Position numbers and translations under genes: made by a program | Origin: Blastococcus saxobsidens DD2 | GTDB lineage: Bacteria > Actinomycetota > Actinomycetes > Mycobacteriales > Geodermatophilaceae | Assembly: GCF_000284015.1 (NCBI RefSeq) | Contig: NC_016943.1 | Location: forward strand, 785,541-849,540 | Length of the DNA: 64,000 bases | Direction: 5' to 3' | In this document: one piece after another, positions 8,148-16,345 of the stretch | Numbering within the stretch: position 1 is the first letter of the stretch | How the letters are laid out: each line of letters begins with the position of its first letter | The notes under the pieces: model-generated | Told to the model about the DNA's origin: nothing | The model's input: only the letters and a program-made list of their open reading frames with translations | Database searches by the model: none

Positions 8148-8963
8148 TCAGCCGACGAACGGGCTGTTGTACACGGCGAAGTAGACGGCGATGTAGTGGC
8201 AGATCGCCGCGACGACGGTCATGGCGTGGAAGACCTCGTGGTAGCCGAACGTGCCGGGCCACGGGTTGGGCTTCTTGATGCCGTAGGCGATCCCGCCGAC
8301 GGTGTAGAGCAGTCCGCCGACCGCGAGGAGCACGAGCGAGGCGACGCCGGCGATCTGCAGGATGTCGGTGAGGATGAAGACCGCGACCCAGCCGAGGCCG
8401 ATGTACAGCGGGACCCCGACCCAGCGGGGCGCGGTCGGCCAGGTCATCTTCAGGGTGACGCCGGCCAGGGCGCCGAGCCAGACGCCGGCCAGGATCCACA
8501 TGCCGGTCGGCTGGTCGACCGCCAGGAGGGCGAACGGTGTGTACGTGCCCGCGATGAACAGGAAGATCATCGAGTGGTCGAGCCGCTTCATGATCTTCCA
8601 GCCCCGCGGTGACCAGCGGCGCCGGTGGTAGAGCGCGCTGATGCCGAAGAGCCCGAGGATGGTCAGGCAGTAGACCGCCACCGGCCAGCCGGCCCGCGCC
8701 CCTTGCGCGGCGGCCAGCGGGATGAGCACCGCACCGGCGATGATCGCGCCGAAGAACGAGAACAGGTGCAGCCAGCCACGCATGCGCGGACGGGTGTCGG
8801 GGTGGTCCCAGTCGTCGTCGTCGAAGTCGGCGGCCACCCAGGAGTGCTCGATCTGCTCGCCCTCTGCGACGACGGTGGCCGCGGCCTGGCCGGCGGGAGC
8901 CTCGAGCTCGGCGCCGTCGGCTTCCACCCGGACGCGTGGGCGATCGTGGGGCGACAGGCTCAT
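8148..8963 (-). CDS. Hemolysin III / PAQR family membrane protein
   Basis: This 271-residue protein has an acidic cytoplasmic N-terminus of about 60 residues and then seven predicted hydrophobic helices. The PAQR/HlyIII signature residues are present: SALYHRRRW after helix 2, RLDHSMIFLFIAGTYTPFAL in helix 3, and YHEVFHAMTVVAAICHY in the last helix. The His and Asp residues of these motifs bind a zinc ion in family structures. Despite the name, a hemolytic role is not established for most members; lipid or membrane homeostasis is more likely. It is divergently arranged with the prenyltransferase gene at 9101. Confidence 0.85.
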   Translation of the reverse strand: MSLSPHDRPRVRVEADGAELEAPAGQAAATVVAEGEQIEHSWVAADFDDDDWDHPDTRPRMRGWLHLFSFFGAIIAGAVLIPLAAAQGARAGWPVAVYCLTILGLFGISALYHRRRWSPRGWKIMKRLDHSMIFLFIAGTYTPFALLAVDQPTGMWILAGVWLGALAGVTLKMTWPTAPRWVGVPLYIGLGWVAVFILTDILQIAGVASLVLLAVGGLLYTVGGIAYGIKKPNPWPGTFGYHEVFHAMTVVAAICHYIAVYFAVYNSPFVG

Positions 8964-9100
8964 GACCCGAGGTTACGGAACGGTAGGTTGTGCGTCACCC
9001 GGAAGCCCCTGTGAGCTTGCTGCCAGCGCCGGGTCGTGGTCGGCACGACCAGCCGGGCGGCTCCCGGCCGGCCGGCGGTGCGGGGCCTAGGGTGACCGGC

Positions 9101-9880
9101 GTGGGGGTGCGTCGGCGGGTCCGAGACGCGCTGATCCAGGTCTACGAGCGGCGGCTGGCAAGGGCGCTGGTCGACGCGGACGTGCCGCGGCACGTCGGGG
9201 TCATCATGGACGGCAACCGGCGGTGGGCCCGTGCCATCGGCCTCGAGGACGTGGCGCACGGTCACCGCCGCGGCGCGGACAAGATCGCCGACCTGCTGAG
9301 CTGGTGCGACGACGCCGGCGTGCAGGTGGTCACCCTCTTCATGCTGTCCACGGACAACCTGCGCCGCCCGGAACCCGAGCTGAGCGCGCTGCTGCGGATC
9401 ATCGAGGGCGTCGCCGTCGACCTGTCCCGCCCCGGTCGCCGCTGGCGGGTGCGGCAGATGGGCGCCCCCGAGCTGCTGCCGCCGGAGACCGTCACCGTCC
9501 TCAAGCAGGCCGAGGAGGACACCTGTGACCGCGCGGGTGCGACGGTGAACCTCGCCGTCGGCTACGGCGGCCGGCGGGAGATCGCCGACGCCGTCCGTTC
9601 GCTCCTCGCCGAGCACGCGGAGCGGGGCACCTCCCTGGCGGAGCTGGTGGAGGTGCTCGACGTCGAGCACATCGCCGATCACCTCTACACCCGCGGCCAG
9701 CCCGACCCGGACCTGGTCATCCGGACCAGCGGCGAGCAGCGCATGTCGGGCTTCCTGCTGTGGCAGACGGCGAATGCGGAGTTCCACTTCACCGACGTCT
9801 ACTGGCCGGACTTCCGGCGGGTCGACTTCCTGCGCGCGCTGCGCGATTACTCAGCCAGACACCGCCGCTTCGGGGAGTAG
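9101..9880 (+). CDS. uppS: Cis-prenyltransferase (isoprenyl / polyprenyl diphosphate synthase)
   Basis: The 259-residue enzyme belongs to the undecaprenyl/decaprenyl diphosphate synthase family, which adds isopentenyl units in cis to make the lipid carrier of wall synthesis. The catalytic Asp37 is in VIMDGNRRWA. The C-terminal family block RTSGEQRMSGFLLWQ...AEFHFTDVYWPDF is complete. The GTG at 9101 gives a normal N-terminus; another in-frame GTG at 9092 is possible. Actinobacteria often have two or three paralogues, so the chain length (short Z,E-farnesyl or long polyprenyl) is not certain. A DUF885 gene follows 23 bases downstream in the same direction. Confidence 0.88.
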   Translation: MGVRRRVRDALIQVYERRLARALVDADVPRHVGVIMDGNRRWARAIGLEDVAHGHRRGADKIADLLSWCDDAGVQVVTLFMLSTDNLRRPEPELSALLRIIEGVAVDLSRPGRRWRVRQMGAPELLPPETVTVLKQAEEDTCDRAGATVNLAVGYGGRREIADAVRSLLAEHAERGTSLAELVEVLDVEHIADHLYTRGQPDPDLVIRTSGEQRMSGFLLWQTANAEFHFTDVYWPDFRRVDFLRALRDYSARHRRFGE

Positions 9881-9903
9881 GCGCGGCTGCGAAACTGGGG
9901 TCC

Positions 9904-11121
9904 ATGACCGCCGGAGCCGTGGACGTCGCCCTCGAGTACGTGCGACTGGGCCTGCGTTTCGACCGTCTGGAGGCGGGGTTCGTCGACGCCTACACCGGCG
10001 ATCCGCGCATCCGTGCCGCCGTCCTGGACGAGCCGGCATCGACCCCCCGGCAGCTGCGCGACCGGGCCCGTGAGCTGCTGCGCGAACTCGACTCCGCGGC
10101 CCTGGACGGCGACCGCGCCGGTTTCCTGCGCGGCCAGCTCACCGGGCTGGAGTGCAGCGCCCGGAAGATGAGCGGTGAGCCGGTGGGCTTCGTCGACGAG
10201 GTGCGCGGCTACTTCCAGGTCGACGTCGAACTGGGCGACGAGGCCACCTACGTCGCGGCGCACGCCGAGCTCGACGCGTTGCTACCCGGCGAGGGGACGC
10301 TCGCCGAGCGGTACGCGGCGCACCGCCGCCGCGAGGAGTGCCCGCCCGACCGGTTGGAGACGGCGGTGCATGCGCTGTCGAGCGCGCTGCGCGACCGGGT
10401 GCGCGGGCAGTACGGCCTCCCCGAGCTGGAGACGGTGCGCTACGAGGTGGTCACGGACAAACCGTGGTCGGGGTTCAACTACTACGAGGGCGGCTACCGG
10501 TCCCGGGTCGCCATCAACGCCGACCTGCCGCACCGGCTCTCCCAGCTGCCGCACCTGGTGGCGCACGAGTCCTACCCCGGCCACCACACCGAGCACTGCC
10601 GCAAGGAGGCCGGCCTGGTCGAGCGGTCGGGCCGGGTCGAGCACACCGTCTTCCTCGTGAACACCCCCGAGTGCCTGATGGCCGAGGGCCTGGCCGATCT
10701 CGGCGTCCCGGCCGCGATCGGCGAGGGCTGGGGTGCGTGGTCGGCGGAGATCCTCGGCGATCTGGGGCTGCGGTTCGACGGTGCGCTGGCGGAGCGGATC
10801 GCCGAGGCGGCGACTCCGCTGAACCGGGTCCGTCAGGACGCGGCGGTGCTGCTGCACGACCGGGGGGCCGACGCCGACGAGGTGAGCGCGTACCTGCAGC
10901 GCTGGGCCCTGGTCAGCCCGGAGCGGGCCCGTCAGCAGATCCGGTTCCTCACCGATCCGCTGTGGCGTGCCTACATCTCCACCTACGTGGAGGGCTTCGA
11001 CCTGCTGTCCCGGTGGCTGGCTGCCCGACCGGCCGACCAGCCGGTCGCGGACCGCTTCGTCCGCCTGCTCGACGAGCCGCTGACGCCGCAGCGGGTCGCC
11101 GCGGAGACCAGGGCCGTCTGA
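9904..11121 (+). CDS. DUF885 domain protein (putative metallopeptidase-like)
   Basis: The 405-residue protein carries the DUF885 hallmark HESYPGHHTEHC (about residues 221-232), resembling a zinc-binding HExxH-type site. Family features downstream include VNTPECLMAEGLADLGV and DPLWRAYISTYVEGFDLL. DUF885 proteins are related to thermostable carboxypeptidase-like helical metallopeptidases, but most are uncharacterised. There is no signal peptide, so it is cytoplasmic. The ATG at 9904 lies just after the uppS stop. At about 405 residues it is shorter than the typical 550-600-residue secreted members, placing it in the compact actinobacterial subgroup. Confidence 0.8.
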   Translation: MTAGAVDVALEYVRLGLRFDRLEAGFVDAYTGDPRIRAAVLDEPASTPRQLRDRARELLRELDSAALDGDRAGFLRGQLTGLECSARKMSGEPVGFVDEVRGYFQVDVELGDEATYVAAHAELDALLPGEGTLAERYAAHRRREECPPDRLETAVHALSSALRDRVRGQYGLPELETVRYEVVTDKPWSGFNYYEGGYRSRVAINADLPHRLSQLPHLVAHESYPGHHTEHCRKEAGLVERSGRVEHTVFLVNTPECLMAEGLADLGVPAAIGEGWGAWSAEILGDLGLRFDGALAERIAEAATPLNRVRQDAAVLLHDRGADADEVSAYLQRWALVSPERARQQIRFLTDPLWRAYISTYVEGFDLLSRWLAARPADQPVADRFVRLLDEPLTPQRVAAETRAV

Positions 11122-11124
11122 GCC

Positions 11125-11532
11125 GTGCGCACCCGTTCCTCGGCGCAGGCCCGGTTTTTGGGCCTGTGGACCGCCGGCTGGCTGGCGTTGCTGCTCGTCC
11201 TGGGCATGGTGCGGTTCGGCGATCCCGCCCTGCAGTGGCCGGTGCTGCTGGTGCCCGCCCTGTGGGCGCTGGCGGCGCTCCGTCCCCGGCGGTCGGCGGG
11301 GCCGCCGCCGGCTCGGCCGCGTCGCCGGGTGACGGAGGACGGGTGGGCCGACGACGAGTGGCGCGAGGACGAGTGGCGCGAGGACGAGTGGCGCGAGGAC
11401 GAGCGGCCGGAGGACGAGTGGGTCGAGGACCCGCGGGCGCGCGGCGCGACCCGGCTGCCGCCGGGGGAGCGCACCGACACGGTCGAGCGTCCGGCGCTGC
11501 GCCGCCGCTCCGACGGCACCGGCCACCGCTGA
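11125..11532 (+). CDS. Small two-helix membrane protein with acidic DEWRE repeat tail
   Basis: This 135-residue protein starts with GTG three bases after the DUF885 stop. It has two hydrophobic segments at about residues 11-27 and 32-49, then an Arg/Pro linker and a charged tail. The tail contains a 15-base unit (gacgagtggcgcgag) repeated exactly three times from about 11354, giving repeats of DEWRE, plus two degenerate copies. I do not recognise a family. Tight spacing suggests co-transcription with the DUF885 gene. Confidence 0.6.
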   Translation: MRTRSSAQARFLGLWTAGWLALLLVLGMVRFGDPALQWPVLLVPALWALAALRPRRSAGPPPARPRRRVTEDGWADDEWREDEWREDEWREDERPEDEWVEDPRARGATRLPPGERTDTVERPALRRRSDGTGHR

Positions 11533-11796
11533 CCACCGGCTGGGAGAAGTGGTACGGGTGATGCATCCGGGGGACATGCACTCCCTCTTGTGGGGTGTAC
11601 GTCACGCGGATGTCACTGTCTCGGCCTAGCGTCCGCGGTGAACGGTGAGCTGCCCTCGCCGTTCACGGGAGGCCCGGATGGTGCGACTGCGTTCGTCGAC
11701 CAGAGGGGCCGGTACCCGGCCCCTGCGCCGGGACCCGGCCACCTTCGAGCCGGGGCGCGCCTTGTCACCAGGGTGGCGTCCCACGGGAGCCGACTC
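11533..11796 (+). promoter_or_regulatory. Candidate structured 5' leader of the PhoH gene
   Basis: This stretch contains no convincing gene. It contains two clean hairpins on the plus strand: GTGAACGG...CCGTTCAC (13-base loop, about 11639-11667) and GGGGCCGG-TAC-CCGGCCCC (about 11705-11723). A TAGCGT hexamer just before them could be a -10 element. A structured leader for the PhoH gene is possible. I could not match the conserved core of any known riboswitch, so no class is assigned. Confidence 0.3.
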
Positions 11797-13092
11797 GTGA
11801 GTATCCGCCGCACGTTCGTCCTGGACACCTCGGTCCTGCTGTCCGATCCCGGGGCGCTGCTGCGCTTCGGCGACGCCGACGTGGTCCTGCCGCTCGTCGT
11901 CATCGGTGAGCTGGAGGACAAGCGCAACCACCCGGAGCTGGGCTGGTTCGCCCGTCAGTCACTGCGCATCCTGGACGACCTGCGGGTCACCCACGGTCGC
12001 CTCGACGCACCTGTCCCGGTGGGGGAGTCGGGAGGCACGCTGCACGTCGAGCTGAACCACAGCGACCCCGCGGTGCTGCCGGCCGGCTTCCGCCACGGCA
12101 GCAACGACAGCCGCATCATGGTCGTCGCGCTGAACCTGCGGGGCGAGGGCCGCGACGTCTGCCTCGTCACCAAGGACGTGCCCTTGCGGGTCAAGGCCGC
12201 TGCCGTGGGACTGGAGGCCGACGACTACCGGGTGCACGACGCCGTCGACGCCGGCTGGACCGGGATGGCCGAGGTGAGCCTGGACGACGCGGAGCTCGAC
12301 GAGCTCTACGAGGCGGGGGAGGCCTTCGTGCCGGCCGCCGCGGAGTTCCCGACGCACACCGGCCTGGTCCTGCTGTCCTCCCGCGGCTCGGCGCTGGGCC
12401 GGGTGCTGCCGGACAAGCAGGTCCGGCTGGTGCGAGGCGACCGCGAGGCGTTCGGGCTGCACGGGCGGTCCGCGGAGCAGCGCGTGGCCCTCGACCTGCT
12501 GCTCGACCCGGCGATCGGGATCGTCTCGCTCGGCGGACGCGCGGGCACCGGCAAGTCGGCGCTGGCGCTCTGCGCCGGCCTCGAGTCGGTCATGGAGCGG
12601 CGGGCGCACAAGAAGGTGCTCATCTTCCGGCCGCTGTACGCCGTGGGCGGGCAGGAGCTGGGGTACCTGCCCGGCGGAGAGGGCGAGAAGATGTCGCCCT
12701 GGGCCCAGGCGGTCTACGACACCCTGGGCGCCCTGGTGTCCCGCGAGGTGCTGGAGGAGATCGCTTCCCGCGACCTCATCGAGGTGCTGCCGCTCACCCA
12801 CATCCGGGGCCGCTCGCTGCACGACTCCTTCGTGATCGTCGACGAGGCGCAGTCGCTCGAGCGCGGCGTGCTGCTCACCGTGCTCTCACGGCTGGGCACC
12901 AACTCCCGGGTGGTGCTCACCCACGACGTCGCCCAGCGGGACAACCTGCGGGTGGGCCGGCACGACGGGATCACCGCGGTGATCGAGAAGCTCAAGGGTC
13001 ACCCGCTGTTCTCGCACACGACGCTCACCCGGTCCGAGCGGTCGCCGATCGCCGCGCTGGTCACCGAGATGCTGGAGGACCTGCCGCTCTGA
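11797..13092 (+). CDS. PhoH family protein with N-terminal PIN domain (PhoH2-type)
   Basis: The 431 residues combine an N-terminal PIN ribonuclease domain ([12 protein letters not shown], Asp10; about residues 1-150) with a C-terminal PhoH ATPase. The ATPase has a Walker [14 protein letters not shown] around residue 253 and a Walker B-like FVIVDEAQ. PhoH2 proteins are known as ATP-driven RNA-unwinding ribonucleases. The GTG at 11797 with upstream GGGAGC gives the standard N-terminus; longer in-frame readings include low-complexity leader sequence and are rejected. The gene converges with the flagellar locus, whose last gene ends at 13182. Confidence 0.88.
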   Translation: MSIRRTFVLDTSVLLSDPGALLRFGDADVVLPLVVIGELEDKRNHPELGWFARQSLRILDDLRVTHGRLDAPVPVGESGGTLHVELNHSDPAVLPAGFRHGSNDSRIMVVALNLRGEGRDVCLVTKDVPLRVKAAAVGLEADDYRVHDAVDAGWTGMAEVSLDDAELDELYEAGEAFVPAAAEFPTHTGLVLLSSRGSALGRVLPDKQVRLVRGDREAFGLHGRSAEQRVALDLLLDPAIGIVSLGGRAGTGKSALALCAGLESVMERRAHKKVLIFRPLYAVGGQELGYLPGGEGEKMSPWAQAVYDTLGALVSREVLEEIASRDLIEVLPLTHIRGRSLHDSFVIVDEAQSLERGVLLTVLSRLGTNSRVVLTHDVAQRDNLRVGRHDGITAVIEKLKGHPLFSHTTLTRSERSPIAALVTEMLEDLPL

Positions 13093-13181
13093 GCTGCCGG
13101 CCGCTCGTGCGGTGCCTTCTCCAGGTCGGCGGTGTCGCAGCACCGCAGGAGCGGGTCGAACACCGCAAGAGCGCCGGTGCG

Positions 13182-13418
13182 TCAGGCGTCGTCGGCCTGC
13201 GCGTCCACGCGGGGGCGCCCGCGCCCGCGCTTGGGCGCCGGTTTCGGCGGCGTCGCCACGGCACGCAGCAACGCGACCACCGCCCAGCCCGCCGCCAGGC
13301 ACCACGGCAGCCGGCTGACCACCTCCTCGGTGGTGAAGTCACCCCGGAGTCCGAGCGCGAGCACCGGTACGGCCAGCACGAAGCCGACCAGCAGCACGTC
13401 CCAGCGGAACGGGCTCAT
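13182..13418 (-). CDS. Small membrane protein at the end of the flagellar locus
   Basis: The 78-residue product has two hydrophobic helices (about residues 7-25 and 38-53) and a basic C-terminal tail (PKPAPKRGRGRPR). Its ATG overlaps the FlhF-like gene stop as ATGA, so it is translated with the flagellar operon and is its last gene. I do not recognise a family. The position suggests a role near FlhF or the export apparatus, but this is only context. Confidence 0.6.
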   Translation of the reverse strand: MSPFRWDVLLVGFVLAVPVLALGLRGDFTTEEVVSRLPWCLAAGWAVVALLRAVATPPKPAPKRGRGRPRVDAQADDA

Positions 13419-16345
13419 GCCTGCGGGCTGTCCAGGCGCTCACAGAGCAGCGACGCCCAGCGGTGCGGAGTCGCGCGGACCCCGTCGAGGAGGGCCACGG
13501 GGACGGTGAGCCGCTGCAGCACGGCGGCCGGGTCGGTGCTCAGGTCGGTGTCCTGGACGGCGAGGGCGTCGACCCGGGCGAGCCCCTCGAGCCACAGCTC
13601 GACGTCCTCGGGCTTGCGGGTCGCCTCGACGACGGCCCAGACCGCCACCGGCGACCAGATGGCCAGCATCTGGGCCATCCAGTAGACGTCACTGCGCAGC
13701 GGCGCGTCGACGGCGACGATCGTGACCGTGCCGGCGCCGGCCGCCTCCTGACGACGGTCGATCGCGGCGTCGATGGTGGTCATGCGGCTGCCCTTGGGAG
13801 CCAGCCCGGCCAGGTCGCCGCGGGTCGCCCACTGCACCCGCTCGGGGTCCAGTCGCAGCGAGGCGGCCAGCGCGCGGGCGGCACGCAGGGTCTCGACACC
13901 CGGCCCGACGATGAACAGGACGTCACCGGCGCCGCTGGGCATCGAAGGCGCCTCGGGCAGCCGGGCGGCCAGCGCAGCGGTGAGCGCCGCGTAGGTGCCC
14001 TCCGCGGCGATCCGCTCTGCAGCGTCCTCGCCGAGCAGGTCCCGCGGCACGCCGAGCTCGACGAGCCGGGTGACGACGTCCCCGGGCGTCGCCGGAGCGG
14101 CCGGGGCGGCCGGGGCGGGAGCCGCTGGTGCGGTGGCCACCGGCTCCTCGGCGGGGAGGTCCTCCAGCTCGGGGAACTCCTCGCCGGCCATGAGCGGGCC
14201 CACCGGCAGGCGGGTGACGGTCGCCAGCGTGCGAATGACCGGCGCCACGGCCTCCGGCGCCGGGGTCTCCGGCGTCGGATCGGGCGCGATCGCGGTGCCC
14301 TGGACGGTGTCCTTGGGCGCCGCAGGAGCACTGCTCCGCGACGACGGGACCGCCGGGCGGGTCGGGGACGGCGGCACCGGGGGCAGCCCACGGCCGTGGG
14401 ACCCGGCGAGCGAGGGGAGCAGGGAGATGCGGGGCATGACCGTCGTCGCGTCGAGCGACATGCTCATCGGAGCCGGGTCGCTCGCGGTCCGGGCGAGCAT
14501 GGGGGCCATCTCGCTGACCTCGGCGGCGACCTCGGCCACCACCTCGGCGGCGACCTCGGCCACCACCTCGTCCACCACCTCGGCGGCGACCTCGGCCGCC
14601 TCCTCGGCGACGTCCTGCGGCGCGACCGCCGGGCTGGGCTCCGCCGAGTCCTCGACGAGGGGCGCCGGGGACTCGGCCGGGGCCGGCGTCTGGGCGACGG
14701 GCGGGGCCTGGCCGACCAGCTCCTCGTCGGCGGGGGATGCGAACAGCTCCGGCAGGGCCGGCCGGGACAGGTGGCTCTGCACGGCCTCGGCCCAGATCGG
14801 GGCGTCCACCGCGGGCTCCAGCCCGGCGTCGGCGGTGGCCGGCTCGCCCCACAGCGGGGACTGCGTGACGGGGGTGAGCCATCCCGGGTCGGCATCGCCG
14901 GCGGGCGCATCGAACAGGGGGTAGGCGGGTGCCGTGACCGTGCTGACGAGCGGCTCCGGCTCCGCGGCGGCCACCGGGGTGGCCCAGACGTCGGCTGCGG
15001 CCGGCTCGGCGGCGGCCGGCTCGGCTGCGGCCGGCTCGGCGGCGAAGGACTCGACGGAGAAGTGCTGGGCGGCGTAGGGCTCGGCCGAGAAGGGCGCGGC
15101 GGAGAGCGGCTCGGCGGCCGGCACGAAGTCGGCGGCCGGCTCAGGCGCCGGCAGGAACTCGGCGACCGGCTCGATGACCGGCTCGACGGCCGGCTCGGTC
15201 AGCGCCTGCTGCGGGGAGTCCCCGGCGAGCATCTTCCGGAGGATCCCGGCCAGCGCCTCGTCGGAGTGTCCCTGGGCGAGGGCCACCCGCAGCGCCTCGG
15301 CCACCTCCTCCTGCCGGGTGGACGGTGCGGGTGCGGTCACCTCGCTGATGTCGGCCCAGGTGGGCAGCGCCGAGCCGTGGCTCGTCGTCGTGGAGGGCGG
15401 CGTGGTGGCCTGATCTCTCACCGGGGTTTCCTCCTGGTGCACGGCCTTCGACCGCATGGACGGATCTGCTGAACGGATGGCCGCGGCCAGGGACGGCCGG
15501 CGGGCCGGCCCGTCCGGCACCTCGGCGGTGGACTTCACGGCGGCCCGTTCCGCGCGCAGCGGCTGCGCGGGCTCCACCGGCTCCTCGAGCGCCTCGGCGA
15601 CGGCCTGGCGCACCTCGCGGTCGCTGGACACCATGCGGGCCAGTGCCGCGGTGAAGGGTGAGGGGGCGGTAGCCGGTGCCTCACCGCGGGCGCCCGACGG
15701 CGGGGGCGCGACGGCCGGGGCCTGGTCGGCCCGGGACGCCGCACGCGGCGCCTCCCGGGTGGCCTTGGGGAAGACCGCGCGCGGGAAGGAGCCGCGGTCG
15801 TCGGACCCGGCTGCCGGCGTCGAGGGGGCGACGGTCGGCGCGGTGGTGCGCGGGGTGGCGGCCGGAGTGGCGCCGAGCAGGCCGGCGAGTTCGTCGAGCC
15901 GGTCGTCGTCCACGGCGGGTCGGGCCGCGGCCGGACGGGCCGGTGCCGTGCGCGCCGGGACGTCCCACGCGGCCGGGTTGGGACCGGGATCGCCGGAGGA
16001 GGGAGCTGCCGAGCCGGCCTGGGCGGCCTCGGCCGCCCAGGCCGCCGCGCCGTTGCGGGCCGGTGCCGCGCTCCGGGCGCGGGCGGGCGACGCCGACGCC
16101 AGCGGGGAGTCGTAGGACGACGCCGGGGTGGCCGGTCCCTGGTCGGACGCCCGGGCCGGGACGCCGGGCCGGACGAACTGGTCGGGCGCCACCTCGGCGA
16201 TGTACCGCTCGGTCGCGAAGAAGCCGAGCACGCCGCCCGAGCGGACCCGGCGCACACCGACGACCCGCGCGTGCGGACCGAACTGCTCGCGGGCGGCGGC
16301 GATCGCGTCGTCGCGCGTGGCGGCCTCAACGGATCGCAACGGCAC
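13415..16345 (-). CDS. FlhF-like flagellar protein, very long and with degenerate GTPase motifs
   Basis: This 976-residue protein has the FlhF N-terminal block (residues 1-58: an AREQFGPHARVVGVRRVRS stretch, then GGVLGFFATERYIAEV). About 650 residues of Ala/Pro/Glu-rich repeats follow, and then an SRP-GTPase-like C-terminus (about residues 770-976). FlhF normally is an SRP-type GTPase that places flagella. Here the P-loop GPTGxGKT is replaced by GPGVETLRA, and the usual TKLD-type G4 motif is missing (VQDTDLS instead). It is therefore likely a non-binding pseudo-GTPase. GTG start; it overlaps the flhA stop by 20 bases. FlhF usually has 370-450 residues. No FlhG gene lies nearby. Confidence 0.72.
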   Translation of the reverse strand: MPLRSVEAATRDDAIAAAREQFGPHARVVGVRRVRSGGVLGFFATERYIAEVAPDQFVRPGVPARASDQGPATPASSYDSPLASASPARARSAAPARNGAAAWAAEAAQAGSAAPSSGDPGPNPAAWDVPARTAPARPAAARPAVDDDRLDELAGLLGATPAATPRTTAPTVAPSTPAAGSDDRGSFPRAVFPKATREAPRAASRADQAPAVAPPPSGARGEAPATAPSPFTAALARMVSSDREVRQAVAEALEEPVEPAQPLRAERAAVKSTAEVPDGPARRPSLAAAIRSADPSMRSKAVHQEETPVRDQATTPPSTTTSHGSALPTWADISEVTAPAPSTRQEEVAEALRVALAQGHSDEALAGILRKMLAGDSPQQALTEPAVEPVIEPVAEFLPAPEPAADFVPAAEPLSAAPFSAEPYAAQHFSVESFAAEPAAAEPAAAEPAAADVWATPVAAAEPEPLVSTVTAPAYPLFDAPAGDADPGWLTPVTQSPLWGEPATADAGLEPAVDAPIWAEAVQSHLSRPALPELFASPADEELVGQAPPVAQTPAPAESPAPLVEDSAEPSPAVAPQDVAEEAAEVAAEVVDEVVAEVAAEVVAEVAAEVSEMAPMLARTASDPAPMSMSLDATTVMPRISLLPSLAGSHGRGLPPVPPSPTRPAVPSSRSSAPAAPKDTVQGTAIAPDPTPETPAPEAVAPVIRTLATVTRLPVGPLMAGEEFPELEDLPAEEPVATAPAAPAPAAPAAPATPGDVVTRLVELGVPRDLLGEDAAERIAAEGTYAALTAALAARLPEAPSMPSGAGDVLFIVGPGVETLRAARALAASLRLDPERVQWATRGDLAGLAPKGSRMTTIDAAIDRRQEAAGAGTVTIVAVDAPLRSDVYWMAQMLAIWSPVAVWAVVEATRKPEDVELWLEGLARVDALAVQDTDLSTDPAAVLQRLTVPVALLDGVRATPHRWASLLCERLDSPQA

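Noticed and set aside
11633-11796. Cyclic di-AMP (ydaO-type) riboswitch before the PhoH gene
   Set aside because: Hairpins are present, but I could not find the conserved core motifs of that class.
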